Shown: in pieces, positions 41,201 to 53,444 of the stretch
Position numbering within the stretch: position 1 is the stretch's first letter
How the letters are laid out: the number at the start of each line of letters is the position of its first letter
Source of the DNA: Mesodorylaimus sp. YZB2_4
Lineage: Eukaryota; Nematoda; Enoplea; Dorylaimida; Dorylaimidae
DNA length: 64,000 nt
Direction: 5' to 3'
Assembly (NCBI GenBank): GCA_030248295.1
Contig: JASANH010000209.1
Coordinates: 558,001-622,000 of the forward strand
Translations under genes and position numbers: made by a program
The notes under the pieces: model-generated
Seen by the model: only the letters and a program-made list of their open reading frames with translations
Told to the model about the DNA's origin: nothing
Databases searched by the model: none

Positions 41201-44200
41201 TGGGCGGAATCGGCGGAACAGTCATCGAAAGTGGAGAAACGGACTGGTGTTGAGTCGGATCTGATTCAGCAAGGAAAGGTCAAGTCCAGGTTGTCCAAGT
41301 AAGCTAGTGCTTGCTTTATCGCATGCTGACTGTGGGTGGGGGAGGGAGGTGGTATATATAGTAGGTGCAGTGAGCGCAAAGAATGCGGGGTCGGGACCGC
41401 CATTAAAAGAAACTGTCTTTTCAGATTCGTCGAAGGTGGCGATGCTGGCGAAGCAGAACCAGAAGAAGATGAAGATGATGCCAATCGGGATCCCAATATT
41501 ATTAGATCGACGAAGAAGAAGGAAGCGGTAAGTGTTTGTTCAGTTTTGTAATCGTTCTCAGTCCATCATGGACCTTTTATCTGGAACTATATTTTACACA
41601 CTTGTGCAAGAATGAGCTCAACAGTATGTAATTTTCGGCTGTTTCTTATCTGGAACCATATTTTACATACTTGTTTGATTGCCTTATAGAAACTGTAGGA
41701 AGTAGTTTTTGAATGTTCCATATTTGCAACCATATTTTACGAACTTTAGCAAAATGAGGCGACGTGCAATATGAGATATAGGATGTAGTTTTCAGTTGTC
41801 CCATTTCAAAAACCATTTTTTGCGCACTCTTGCAAGTAGCTAATATATTTAGCGTGAGTCTGAAACCATATTTTACGCGTTACTGCAAGTAGCTGATATT
41901 TTCGGCCTGAGTCCTAAGCTGGTTTGTAAAAGGCAATAATCAATCAGAAGCTGTCCAATAACTGCGCTGGAGTGTAAACTAGAGTTGAAGGTTGAGTGCC
42001 TGAAACTATATTTTACCTCACGATCAGGCAGGAATGTGGTTTGGCACTTGTGTTGGTGAATCTGGAATCTGAAACCAGTGCTCTGTAGTTTTTGCTCATC
42101 AAAGCGCGGTTAGCATTGCAGAGGGAATGTAAAGAGAAAAACTGGCTCATGCGATCAGTGCGTAAAATATGGTTTCAGATTCTGAACGACAAACGTTTTG
42201 TTCTTTGCAAGTGTTTCAGCGTGCCTCATCACTGATGTTTGCAGGTGCACGTAGAAGTGGGTGCGAAAACGATCAAGAGCAAATGGGATAGTGGTGCTGT
42301 GGAAAGAGCTCAAGGCGAATTACAAGATCGTAGTCAAGAGTTGGAGGAAATCAAGAAGAATGTATCAGTCAAAGAACGTTTCAAGGAACGTACTGGCGAA
42401 GAAGAGGAAGCTGTTCAACGTCGTTCAGCCGCTTTGGCCGATGAACAGTTGGATACGAGTTGTAAGTTTTTTTTGGTCATTTGGCTTTTTTGTGTGTTGA
42501 AAAAAGAAATTTTTTAATTTTAGTTACCAAAACGGCAAAAGATCGTTTTCTGAAAGGCGAAGCCTTTCAAGATGCTGCGCCAGTAGAGAAAACGGCCGTA
42601 GATGATATCCGTTTTGCTGGTGAGTCATAGATTTAAAAAATTTTATGCAAATCCGTCATTTAAATTTAAATTTTTTGAAGAATTGGGTGCATTCAAGAAA
42701 CGATTTGAAGCTGGTGAACCGCTGGAGGAGCATTTGACGGAGAAGACGGCCATTGATGTACGATGCGCCGAATTGGGCAATATTAAGGCGGCATTCGAAC
42801 AAGTGAAAGGCGATGATCAAGCGGCCGAAATAAAACGACAACAAATTCAAGAGGAGTTCATTCGAATTAAAAGTGAAAGAGCGGCTATGCAGGAGAAAGA
42901 GAAATTGGAAGGAGCAGATGCGGCTGATGGCCAGGTAAGGAAATGATGGTTTTGAGTTTTGGGTATCTGTTGTGCGGAAATGAGGGGATGGGTGTGTGTA
43001 GAGAGGCTATGACTCATCAGCATTATAGGGCCAAGATAAGGATGCAAACGATGTCAGACAAAGCGCTGATATGGGTTCGATAAAGAAACGATTCGAGGAA
43101 GGCACGGCTTGGCAAACGGGCGGCGAAAAAAAGAGCGGTGAACAATTGGAGATTAAAGTGGCTGGCAAAGCGAGGGAGAAGTTTAAGCAAATTGATCAGG
43201 AAGCACCGAAGGAACCTGTTATTACTCAGTCGTCGGCCAAACAGGAGCCGAGCAAGTGGGCGAAAGAGGTAAGGAGTCTTTAAGGCGGGGAGGACAGGCA
43301 TTGATTGTTTTGTTACCAGCAGAAGGGTTCGGCGCCTGAGCCGATCAATCGTCGCGTACAAGCGGAGGAGAACGAGCCTGATGAACCGGAAGAATATGAG
43401 GTCAAAAATTTATTGAGTAAATTCAAGAATATCGAACAAGGTGCTGGAAAAGCGGAGGGTGAACAAAAAGGTCCGAAACCGAAACGACAATTCACGCCAC
43501 CGCCGGAAGGATACAAGTAAGTGAGAGAGGATTTTTGTATATGATGGAAAGTAATTTGATGATTTTTTAGAGCTGAAATCGAATCAAGTGGCAAAGAACG
43601 TGATCCGAATGTGGTTATGAGCGGAGAGATGGCTGAAGAATTGGCAGCGATTAAAGTTGAAGCCAAAAATTTGAAAGAGAAATTTGAGAAAGTAGGTCAA
43701 GAAGCACCAGAAGGAGAAACGGCGGAGGAGAAACGAAAACGATTGGAAGAAGAATTTAAACGAATTAAAGGTAAAAAAAAAAGAATTTTTAGTGGTCGGA
43801 AGTTGTGGGCTGATTTTGGTGAGTTTCAGAAATGAAAGAGGCTCAACAGCCGGAAGAGCCGGAACCGGAAGAAGTAAAAGAGGAAGCGAATCCGGATTTG
43901 GCTATCGCAGCGGAGCACGCACAAAAGGCCAAGGCTAAGTGGGATAAGATACAACGCAAGGAAGCTAAGAAAGCTCAGAAGGCGGCTGCTGTACCTGCAA
44001 AGGGGGCCAAGGCGGCGAAACCAGTAAGTGTTGGCTGGGTGTAGGCGAGGGTTCGATTCCCGGTCCAGGGATTGTGTGTCTGTCCTGTGAGCACACTGTG
44101 GTGGAGGTTGTGGAGGTCATTGTTGGAGGGTGGTCTGTTGGCACATGCACATTTCGGTTATTTTCCTTTTCAGGGCACCGAAGCGAGCTGAAATTGTTTT

Positions 44201-45650
44201 ATTCTTTTTGCTTTATTTATAAGAACAGAAGGCTAAGCTGGTGCAAGTTTTATTTTGTGCTTTGTATTTTATTGTGTAATTTTTGAATTAGGTTTTTCGA
44301 TTGGCCGGTTATCGTGTCAGTTGCAAGTCGCGTGCAATTAAGTTCCCTAGAAGCCTTGATTATTGGCTGGCTAGGTCTTCGAGTTTTATCCTTTTCTGTT
44401 GAATAATGCAGGCTGTATGGGTGCTATGGGGGATTGTCCTGTGACTGGCCACAACGTGCCTTACCAGTCTTTTATGTGTGGTGATGGAGGTGCACTGGTC
44501 CACGTTTCCGTGACATGTCATGTGTGCTGCTTGTGGAATGATAATGTTGAACTTTGGAGGACTCTTGTAGGGGCCGCCTGCTGGGTGCATACCTTGTGGG
44601 TATTCGGAATTCAGGTTAGCCGTGCATTGCTCAGGGAGTCTTGGCTGGTAGTGACCGAATGGAATAGCCAAATTAGTGACATATGCTTTCGTTGGTCTTA
44701 GATTCTTTTCTTGCGGATATACTCCACGGCTAAGTTCTGTCATGAGGTCGTAAGAGCAAGGCATACCTTGTGTGATTGCTGAATTTTGGTCAGCAGTGCA
44801 TTGTGTAGGGTTAAGGGCTAGGCTGGAGATGGCACGGCTTCGATTATCTCTTAAGATCCCAGCTTTTTGTTTGGCACGGCTAGCTTATATCATGAGGTCG
44901 TAACCGCGTAGTGGATCTTTTGGGGCTGCTGAATATAGGTTAGCCGTGCATTGTCCAGGGTCCTTGGCTGTCCGAACTGAGAACGCACTGCTTCAACAGC
45001 CCTCTAGATCTCGGATTTTTGGCCTGTAAGAGTGCACGGCTAACTTGTGCGAGTGGGTAATTAGTATGTACAGGATCGTCCAGGTTGGTGAGTGGAGATG
45101 TGGTTGCACGGAGCGTTATCGTACATGCCCTCTGAACTGGCCAGGCTAATGCAAGTTTGCTCTACGCTTCAGCGATTCATTGTTGCCCGCACACCGGAAC
45201 CAGTGGTGTGCGTTGTTTGCACGTCGAAGGTGTATCAGATGGAGAAGTTGGAGTGCGATGGACGGTACTATCATCGGCCATGCTTCAAGTGTGCCGAATG
45301 TGGTCTGACCCTGAGGTAAGAGCAGCTGACCTGTTCACTTGCCCCAGTGCCCTCTGCACACACGACTATACAATACAATGTGCCAGTCCAGGCTACAGTA
45401 TGCTTTCTGGGATCACTGCTCCAGGACTGATGCACACTTCGGCAAGCCTCCATATGAACAAAATGCGCCTCACGTGATGGGTCAATTTGGCTGCTGACCA
45501 ATGCGAGGTGCTGGTTGTTTCAGGCTGGAGAGCTACGCAGCTGCCCCGAATGGGTGTGTTTATTGCCGAAACCACTACAAGATCCTGTTCAATAACATGA
45601 GCCGACCACTGTTCGATGGACGGTGCAGAGGGGTGACTCCGGTCAACTGA
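35288..45650 (+). CDS. Two-LIM-domain, helical-repeat cytoskeletal protein (19 exons, 966 aa)
   Basis: Exons: 35288-35317, 35376-35474, 35980-36135, 36335-36574, 36978-37103, 38956-39089, 39322-39425, 39730-39810, 41139-41298, 41425-41527, 42245-42461, 42524-42619, 42681-42934, 43029-43268, 43320-43516, 43571-43770, 43830-44023, 45173-45315, 45524-45650. Joins are phase-matched to 967 codons including stop. LIM1 (residues ~227-279: CAVCGKMVYPVEK, HKACFKCHTC, YCKLH) and LIM2 (~890-943: CVVCTSKVYQMEK, HRPCFKCAEC, YCRNH) retain all zinc ligands. Between and before them run at least ten short charged helical units with a K-x-(K/R)-(F/W)-(E/D) core (FKQKFENLDQE, IKSKWDSGAVE, FKKRFEAGEP, LKEKFEKVGQEAPEG, AKAKWDKIQRK). 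Such motifs resemble actin-binding segments of EPLIN/Xin-like LIM proteins, but the orthologue is not certain. An acidic N-terminus (SLSSSDSDDDD) precedes them. Probably cytoskeletal or muscle-associated. Confidence 0.88.
36865..36897. repeat. Perfect short hairpin in LIM-gene intron
   Basis: GAAAATCCCGCC and GGCGGGATTTTC pair perfectly around a 9-nt loop. A further CAGAAAATCCCGCG follows immediately. Confidence 0.8.
38060..38365. mobile_element. Second copy of the TTTGAATTTCCCGCCCG palindromic MITE
   Basis: Arms share CTTTTGAATTTCCCGCCCGT, the block around GCTTATGACATTAGTGCGGT, and GGCTGCTTACTCTGAAAATC, inverted at 38285-38362. It corresponds to the inner part of 6616-7113. It lies in the intron between LIM exons 5 and 6. 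Confidence 0.65.
40650..40818. mobile_element. 169-bp MITE with GTATCTGAAACCATATTTTAC ends
   Basis: The left end GTATCTGAAACCATATTTTA at 40650 and its inverted copy ending at 40818 delimit a small element in the intron between LIM exons 8 and 9. The same terminal word recurs at least five more times in the next-but-one intron. Confidence 0.65.
41570..42180. repeat. Cluster of CTGAAACCATATTTTAC words in a LIM-gene intron
   Basis: The intron between exons 10 and 11 carries variants of TCTGAAACCATATTTTACGC at about 41579, 41645, 41725, 41861 and 41998, plus an inverted one near 42157. They are irregularly spaced, so this is a cluster of element ends rather than a simple tandem array. Confidence 0.8.
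44610..45050. repeat. Cluster of GTTAGCCGTGCA / TGCACGGCTAAC inverted pairs
   Basis: In the intron before LIM exon 18, three successive pairs read GGTTAGCCGTGCATTG ... CACGGCTAAG (44614-44735), a degenerate pair (about 44790-44885) and a third (about 44936-45046). Each is about 100-120 bp. The same inverted pairs occur in and near the Mnx gene. Confidence 0.7.
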
Positions 45651-48600
45651 CCACCCCCATTCCATTGGCTGTTACTCGTCGTCAGGCAGCCAATCACTCA
45701 ACGACTATCGTCTGAGTGATATTATTGTGTGCCAATGTGCATTCTGGCCTGGGACTGCCCTAATAATTTCATGCCCTCGTTGGAGAGTTTACTCGCATGG
45801 TGCTGTCTTGACGGTGGTTTCACTTGCAACGTTCTTGGTGATTCTTATCGATGATTCCATTTGTTATTCCTGCTTTTATGATTCGTTTGGTCAATGATTC
45901 TATTTATTCTTGTGCAATATAATTTATTGGCGTTTTGACCCAGGGTCAGCTTATTGTCAACACTACTCTGTAACCAGCGCACCCAGGAGGGAGGGAAAGT
46001 GAGACTGAAGTGTGGGGCACAAAATCTGCGAGTGAAGCAAGGAAAGACGAGTCTTGCGGCTATACCTGCGGCTGAAACATCAACCATACGGGGTCGTTTG
46101 CCAGTCAGGGGAGAATATTCATGTCCCGACCGCCAGGCATGATAGTTACAGTAGGATGGCCTTATTGTTCGACCGCGCTGTGTGCCCTCACCCACCCGAC
46201 CCATCAGTAGGATAGGTACACATCAGAGACTGCCACAGCACAGCAGTCGGGCAGTGATTGCCAAACCCGCGTGCTACCTAATCATTTCAATTTAATTTCC
46301 CGCCGTTTTTGCTGGTTTTCGACAGAATTTAAAAACCTTCTCTCAACTCTGATCGATTAAACAGTAGGCTCACGAGAATGACTGCAATGAGGGAGATTTC
46401 ACTCATTACTGCGGCTATACATGATAGCCGCTGACTCACAGTCTGGTTACCTGGCTCCCATCAGGCACCACACACTTTCCCATCGCTTGGGCAATCAGAA
46501 AAAATGACACACACACGTACAAATATGAATCTACTGTTGATTTCTCCCAGCTCAGAGCGAATTTGGGGTTAGAAGAGCACAAATTAAATCAACTTATCAA
46601 ACCACTCTTCGATGATTTCAAAGTAAAACCCCGTAAAACATGAATCTCATATCTAGAGCTTTATTTTACTCATAGCAAAATAATTTGGCATTTTATGTGT
46701 GGAATGCGAGCAAAGCAAGCACACCAGAGGTGCTATTCTGATTAAAAAAGCTTTCAAGAGCGGGGCGCGCATAGCTCAGGCTCACAGTTCGAGTACAGCA
46801 CAGGCACAAAACACTGACAACATTTATGATTCTGCAAATTATTCAAATTAGGCAAATTATCGAGCATTGCAAATTCTGATGGCGGACGCACCATGACACT
46901 GGCTGCTGGGAGCGTCACCCGTCAGGGTGATGTTTCAGCCATTGACTATGTCAGAAAACTTTGTTGGCTGCCCAGGGTTATTGGCCTGGTGCAAGCATCC
47001 CTACCATCAGCAATACTCACCACCAGTAATGAACCCATTCGTATTACAGCTTGGTAAACTCAGATACTGATACATGGGCTGTTGGAGAAGAAACTACAGA
47101 GAAGAAATCAAGTGTTCAGGGCCTGCCTGCCAATCGGCCATGGAATGTGCCCATGTCTGCCAAAGCAAACATTTTATTACACTTTTTACTTTTTACCAGT
47201 TTTCTCAGGTCACCAGTGAGGGCTGCATCCATCTTTAAGGTGCCCTTCAGAAACCAGCAAGATCACATACTTCGCACCTAAACAGCTAATCACTTTTTCA
47301 ATCCGCATTTGAGCGCCTCGAGTCGAGCAGTGGCTCTTTCGACTGCCTGTGGTCCGAAAAAAGAGTTATGGTAGAACAAGCTCCCGGGCCCAGCGCTAGC
47401 AGGCTTCTTACCGAGCTGCAGTCTGCTTGCCTTCGAAGGTTGGTTCCTGTGCCATCCACAGCATAAAGGGAGCTCGGGCCCAAATCAAAGTTCAGGCGCC
47501 AAGAGCAGGAGCCAACATTATAAACCCACTCATTAGTGTGCTAATTAGCACAAAAAAGTGGGGCGCCGTGCCGCCTTCCAGTCGTAATCGAAGTGATTGC
47601 CCTCAACAGTCGAAACAACACTTTCTAAACGCCCCATTTTTTAAGTGGATGATAGGAAGCACGCTCTGGCCTTACGCCTTCTGCAGCTCAGAGACCAGAC
47701 CCGCCAGTTGGGCTATAAGATTACAAGGGTTCAGTTATATGTGAGGGATACGAGATTCAGGTTCCTGGATAGACAGCTAACAGAATGTAATCCTCCTTTC
47801 TCAAGCAGTATCCACTCATGAAGGAAATAACATTCGTGCGCATCAGCATCGGCAGATCGCCAGAGCGGGTGCGCACTTTCCAAATGAGGGTTTGACTCGA
47901 TCACAGCTGTGTTCCTTAGCCCTCGAGTGCGCTCTATAGAGCTTGGCGTATGGCATAAGATGCAAACTTTGGCGGATATCTGGTCCAGCCAAGCTGCCAG
48001 TAAGCCCTGCTCTGGTACTACCTACTGACAAAAGTATGAAGTAGAATGCTTTTCTGACTTTGATTGCCCTCATCGAGTAGCGGCAAGGCACGCTTGTCCT
48101 GCACACTATGCAGACTGGAGGAGTGCAGTGGCCAGTACCCTCGAGATGCACGATGTGCCCAGCCACGTATATTCAAGTTGGAAGTGTAAGAATTTTAAAA
48201 TTGTACAAGACAAATGTCAGAAACAGGAGAAAACTTGTTAAAAGGATTGATTTTCTTTTTGACTATGTTGACTTTGGTGGCCATATTTGGCGCGCTGTGG
48301 CTGCCAATATAATTTCCTTTCTTTAGGTGGCCCCTACTTGGAAAAGGCGGCCATGCATGCGTGGTAGAAACCGGCTGTCTTTTTCCCGTTTTCGTTTTCA
48401 GTATTCGATTGGATGCGTGTGTGGTAGTCGAAGGGGGGGAGTAGAATCGATACGGGGTGGTGGTGGGAAATTGACGGGCCGTGGTTGCTTTCGTCAATGA
48501 ATTCGGTGTGCTCGTTGGTCACGGGGCCTACTGCCTATATTCCATATATGCACAACGAATTGACCAAGGCGCGGGCTCGGTTCTCTCGTTTCTCGACTAC

Positions 48601-48814
48601 GAGCCCGAGAAATTCTATCGGAAAAATTTTTACACTAGGACTATGTATGCAGAGAGAGAGAAGGCGAGAAGGAGAAGAGAAAATGTTGAAACGCACACTA
48701 GACGTGGTCGGGCGGCAGCGAGCACGGACGAGTGTCTCGTAGACACTGTCTACACCAACGTTATATTGGCTGGCTTGCACAGAATTCCTACCATCCTACA
48801 CAACGAATTCTCAT
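45651..48814. other. Intergenic stretch with dispersed repeats, no gene recognised
   Basis: Includes the inverted partner of the 33.5-34.6 kb repeat (about 45860-46690), a CACCCGTCAGGGTGATGTTT core copy near 46917 and unassigned sequence to 48.8 kb. Reading frames at 47427-47744 and 48481-48822 show no domain, splice or codon support. Confidence 0.5.
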
Positions 48815-48998
48815 ATGACTAAGTTTTCGAGCAAGAAGAAACAAGGTAAGAAAATCGAGGTAATTATTCATATTTCTTATCTCATCTGAGCCCAGACTTA
48901 GATGGGGGGCGGATAATTCAAAATTTAAAAGGGAAAAATCTGGTTTTGCATGGCCCTGTTTTTTAATTAGTAGTGAGCGCAAAAGCAAAAACTTTTCC

Positions 48999-49080
48999 CC
49001 AGGTGGGAGTCGAACCCTTCAACCAGGCCGCTGAAGAGCAGTACACAGCCCCAGTGGCACCCTTAATCTGGCTTGGAGAG
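48999..49080 (-). repeat. tRNA-like sequence
   Basis: On the minus strand an A-box-like GGTGCCACTGGGG and a perfect B box (GGTTCGACTCC) are spaced as in a tRNA. The arms do not pair well, so a tRNA pseudogene or SINE head is favoured. Confidence 0.4.
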
Positions 49081-49237
49081 GGCTGGTCAATCCAGTGGAC
49101 AAGAGTACTGGCCATTCTGGACATCCCATGTCACTAAGACAACAGGACTTTGAGTCAAACTTCCACAAAAAAAGCGCACTGAATTCATTTTTACCAAAAT
49201 GCATCAAATTTCAGCTAATTAGTTTCGAATAGTTGTC

Positions 49238-52200
49238 ATGTCGTATCGACTTCAAACTACGAAACAGAAATCAGCGGCAGAGCGAGGAGATAAGGGCAGA
49301 AAATGGAAACGCCTGCCCCCGGTCATTCTCAAGGGTTATTTGTCGCCTGATAAGGAGTCGGAGGGGTCAGTGAACGGAGGTGATCAGGTGGATGTGGGCG
49401 ATACTGCCGAGGTAAGGTCCGGATTGAAGTCAGGACGGGCGTTGTGATGTGCTCGATTTCAGTGCTCTGAGTGCCATCAATCGTTCGATCGATGGTCCGA
49501 CTTGTATCAGCATTGCAAGACGGAGCACGGCGTGTTGGAGGAGGATGAACTAAGTAATGGGGCCAGTGAGGGTGGCAAGTCGGGCAGACACGACTCCGCC
49601 GATGTGACCATGTCCAGTACAGAGGGTACTGAAGAACCTGCTTCGAAGATAAGGTAAGACGGGGGCTGGGGTCCAGTCAGAGAGGCAAGCTTGTCAGGCA
49701 GGGGGTCTCTGTGGCTTAAAAGATCCCCTGGGAATCTGTGGGACAGATTTGGTCTCTAGTTGATTTATTTTAAGGCGAATGGCTCGATGGTAGACTGGCT
49801 TGGGAGATCCTCTGCACAGAGCGAAAGAGTCAGTCACCCGTCAGCCGGATGTTTTAGCCCGGAAGTGGGTTGCTGCTGAGTGTTTGGGCTGGTCAAGAGC
49901 TCCACCAGTCCTATGTCTGTAATAGGCTGGATATCCCCACATGTAGGAGGTGTATTTACCTGTGAAGAAGGTTGTATTGTTGCCTTGACTGGCTGTCGCA
50001 TGCAGCGCACTGCATCAATTGCCTTCCTTGGCCGCTTGATGCTTCTCCAGGCTGGGCAGAAACCCGGTCTTATATCTCCGGTTCCTACGACTGGGGCGCC
50101 TGCTCGGAGGGTTTGTGAGACCATCCGCAGCCCGAGACATCTTCTCCGATGAGGGCTACCCAGCCTAGTACAGTTCAGCGAATGGTTGTGGCCTCCTTTT
50201 CGTAGATATCATCATCAACCCGACAGGTTTAGGCTTTCCTGCAGGAGAGGGGGCCAATGAAGGCCTGATAGGCTTTATGGTGCGGCAACTAAATACACTG
50301 CCTCCCCTGCAGGCCAAACTTACTCGAATCTAGTACTCGGCCAGTAATTTCCTCCCTTAATTAGTCCCCCCTCCTCGACTCCGTGATCTCACTAAGGTTC
50401 GACCGAAACGGCTTTTTATACCTGGACCAGAACCCAAACCGTATCAGGTGGCTACTCCTACCAAACCAGGACCAAACTGCCAAAACCAGGACCAGTCCAA
50501 GATCGAACCAGGATAAAAAAAACCACAATTTTCTTGCCGATAGTTTGGCTAGACCAGACACATTGTGGCAGAGCTCAACAGCTCGTTTGATTGCAGTAAA
50601 GATCCAGTGGCACCTGCGATAATTCCTAGTTTTTAAATGTCCTTTCACCAGAAGCTATTTGAACCTAGTTCCTAGTTTTGCATTGTCAGTCAGTGTGAAA
50701 TGATACAAAGCAAGCGGGTTGGTCCTGCTTCGGCCAGTTCACTCCGGTCTGGCTCTAAAACGCTGGTGCCGGCTCGGTTCGGCCTGATTCAGTGTTTCGG
50801 TCGAAGCTGTGTCCCACACCTTCCATCCCTCTACATAATCTAGTGCCCAGCCTGCCCCCGCTGACCTTGTTGGCCCTTGCAGGACGACCTGGTGCGACAT
50901 ATGTAAGAAGCATCTGGCCACGGTCAGTTCACGTAACCTGCACATGCGAATTCATACTGGCGAGAGGTATGCGCAGACGGCATCCTCTTCCCGCCTCACT
51001 TGTTCTTCCTTGCAGACCGTTCGTGTGCTCGTTTTGCAACAAAGCATTTACTCAAAACGTTCATTTGCGGTCGCACATGAGTGTGCATACTGGAGCCAAG
51101 TATGCTTGCTGCTCTGGGTCCTCGAGGAATACACGAGATTTTGTGATTTTAGGCCGTATGTGTGCGAACTTTGTGGGAAAGGTAGGCTGGGGCATGTGTT
51201 TTGTGGCCATAATGACAAGCAGTCCATTTCAGGATTCGTGGCTGGCAGGACTCTCAAGATTCATATGATGAGCCATACACGAGAGAGTAAGTTTGCGTAA
51301 TGGGTACTGTAGAGCTTGGGTGGGTTTCTACAAAGGGGGCTCTACTCGATTTTAAGCAACTCTCTATTGGCTCACCGAAATTCACGAACAGACTAAAGCA
51401 CTCTGAAGACTCGAAAAGACGAGCTTATATAGGTTCCATTGAACACGCAAAGATAGCATGATTCATGATTAGACATAACAAATGTGCTACTGCCAAATAA
51501 AAACGAAGGCAATTATTTTCAAATAGCAATGCGCGGTAAATATGAAACTAATATCATCCTGATCACTACAGCACAGCAGGTGGGAATATGTCGAGATGTG
51601 GTTTTCATCAAACGACAACCAAAGCTGCAACTCTTTTCTCGTCGTGATCCCTTATTTGGATGATGGCTGATCTGGATGACTACTGACTAGCACTACAGTA
51701 CTGATCATGAGTGATACTGATTGTGGCTACTTTTCACATATCACTGTGATCACTGATCAGATCATTGATCACTCTGATCAACCGATCAGTGATCGCTAGC
51801 AACAAGAATACATGACCACAGTATTGATCGATCAGTGATCCGATCACTAATCACTTTGATCGATCGACAAGTGGTCACTAACAGGCATAATCAGCGATCA
51901 CAGTGATAATCAATTGGGGATCAAATCATTGATCATACCGATAGATCGATAGATCAGTGATCACATTAAGGAACCAGCATAAAATGTGATTGCAGTGATC
52001 ATGGATCACTGGTCTATGTGATAAGTAATACCCATCGCAGGATTACGCACATCATATCATCGTGAGTGTGACCCGCCATGTCCTGTCATTGTATTCCAGG
52101 TCCGCACTCCTGTCGCCACTGCAGTCGCAAGTTCTTACTCCGCAATCACCTGCTCATCCACATGCAGACCCACCACGTCGACCAGACGTCGCCCGCACCG

Positions 52201-53444
52201 ACCAGTCTGCTTGGTCGATCACCTCCCACTGCCGCCTCGGCATCAACCAGCGTGGTGGCCAAAGTCAACTCGCGCAAGTACCACCTGCAACCACCCCAGC
52301 ATCTCCTGTTTAATACCCCGTCCAACGCCCAAGACGAGGATAGCAGCATGGGGGGACACGACCGAGGGACCGGCAGTGGGGAATGCGATGGGGAAATGGC
52401 CAAGTACGAGGATGAAGAAGACAGCGAGCCACAAGATGACCATCAAGGACACTCTGCGTGGCGAGTGAGGTATAGGGTCCATCATCCAGCTACTTTCCAG
52501 CAGTCGCCCAAGCGGGGCCTTGTGAAAAGCACACGTTGTGACACACGTCGTGAGCAGTGTCTTCTCTCCATTGGAAGTCCCTGCGGTGGGTGGTGGCGGG
52601 AAAGTTGGAACACCGTTTTGGTCCCAAACACCGCCATCGCTGCCGGCAAAAGTGATGGGAGTACAGCATGTAGATTTCATTCATGCATAAAGTAGAAGGA
52701 TATTTTTAGGCGCACTCACCCTTTGGCTTCCTAAGATGGCCACATTCTGCATGAGCGCCAGTTAAACTGGAGCTAGGAAAGAAGATTGAACGAGGGCTAA
52801 TACTCGTTGTCCCACAACATGGCCAGACAGAGGGTGGAGTGCTCCTATTGGAGACCCACAGAGGGACGCTGTGTGTGTGCTGGGTCCGGCCACAGCCTTC
52901 ATTGCAAGGCGCTCAAGCCACGAACTTTTTGAGCTTTTTGCGTAAAATGTCTGACTGCTGGTTGGGTTGGCAAAATGGCACTCCGCTCCCCCTCTTTTGG
53001 ACCATCACCAGTCAGGCTAGCCCTTTCGACAGTATTTGGTCACTTCCACAAAGTACCTGTTTCAGCTCTCCACTTCCAATCAAGGCCGAATCTCCGCCAG
53101 AGACTGCCATGGACACTGGCTCGTCTCCACTCGCCAACTTCTCAGTGGTTGGTCGATCGGGCTCAATCACCAAACAGCATTCCAGTGCACTCGTCCCCTC
53201 TCTGTCTTTGCGTCATGGTGGGGCACGTTGCAACGGTAAGCGGGACAGGGCAACCCACGATCCGTTGGACTCTGCCGGGGCCACGCTGGCAAAGCAAGCC
53301 CGAGACAAATGTCCGAATTGTTGCATCGTCGAGAGTGAATTGCAATTATTGAAGACAGAAATCAGTGTTATCAAACAATTTTTGGGAAATAAGCTGACAT
53401 TGATGGAGCAGAAAATCGATAATATTCAAGTACTAATTAAGTGA
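49238..53444 (+). CDS. C2H2 zinc-finger protein, five fingers (8 exons, 454 aa)
   Basis: Exons 49238-49411, 49463-49653, 50883-50966, 51016-51099, 51153-51181, 51233-51286, 52100-52469 and 53066-53444 join in phase to 455 codons including stop. Finger 1 (CSECHQSFDRW...HCKTEH) stands apart. Fingers 2-4 (CDICKKH, CSFCNKAF, CELCGKGF) are in tandem with TGER/TGAK-type linkers. Finger 5 (CRHCSRKF...HMQTHH) follows. Finger 4 is split between a 29-nt exon and the next. A serine/acid-rich linker and a C-terminal leucine-rich coiled coil (residues ~415-454, LQLLKTEISVIKQFLG) suggest a dimerising DNA-binding nuclear protein. A possible extra first exon (48815-48845, MTKFSSKKKQ) would join in phase to 49233. 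The donor of exon 7 was chosen (GTGAG|GTATAG) because only it keeps the coiled-coil frame. Four introns are only 49-53 nt. Confidence 0.8.
51660..52020. repeat. GATC-dense block in zinc-finger gene intron
   Basis: TGATCA/GATCACT words recur densely (for example CACTGATCAGATCATTGATC), similar in character to 26065-26440. It lies in the intron between exons 6 and 7. Confidence 0.85.

Noticed and set aside
44040-44075. Perfect B box GGTTCGATTCCCGG suggesting a tRNA gene
   Set aside because: No A box or foldable D/anticodon arms at the right distance; chance or SINE fragment.
48481-48822. 113-codon frame rich in Arg/Glu
   Set aside because: No homology, no domain, no splice evidence. Only the short MTKFSSKKKQ block at its end (48815-48845) has a donor and is noted as a possible extra exon of the zinc-finger gene.
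52839-53065. Upstream extension of the last zinc-finger exon as a separate ORF start
   Set aside because: The frame continues upstream of the acceptor at 53065, but texture is intronic; the acceptor TTTCAG at 53061-53065 joins in phase to 52469.
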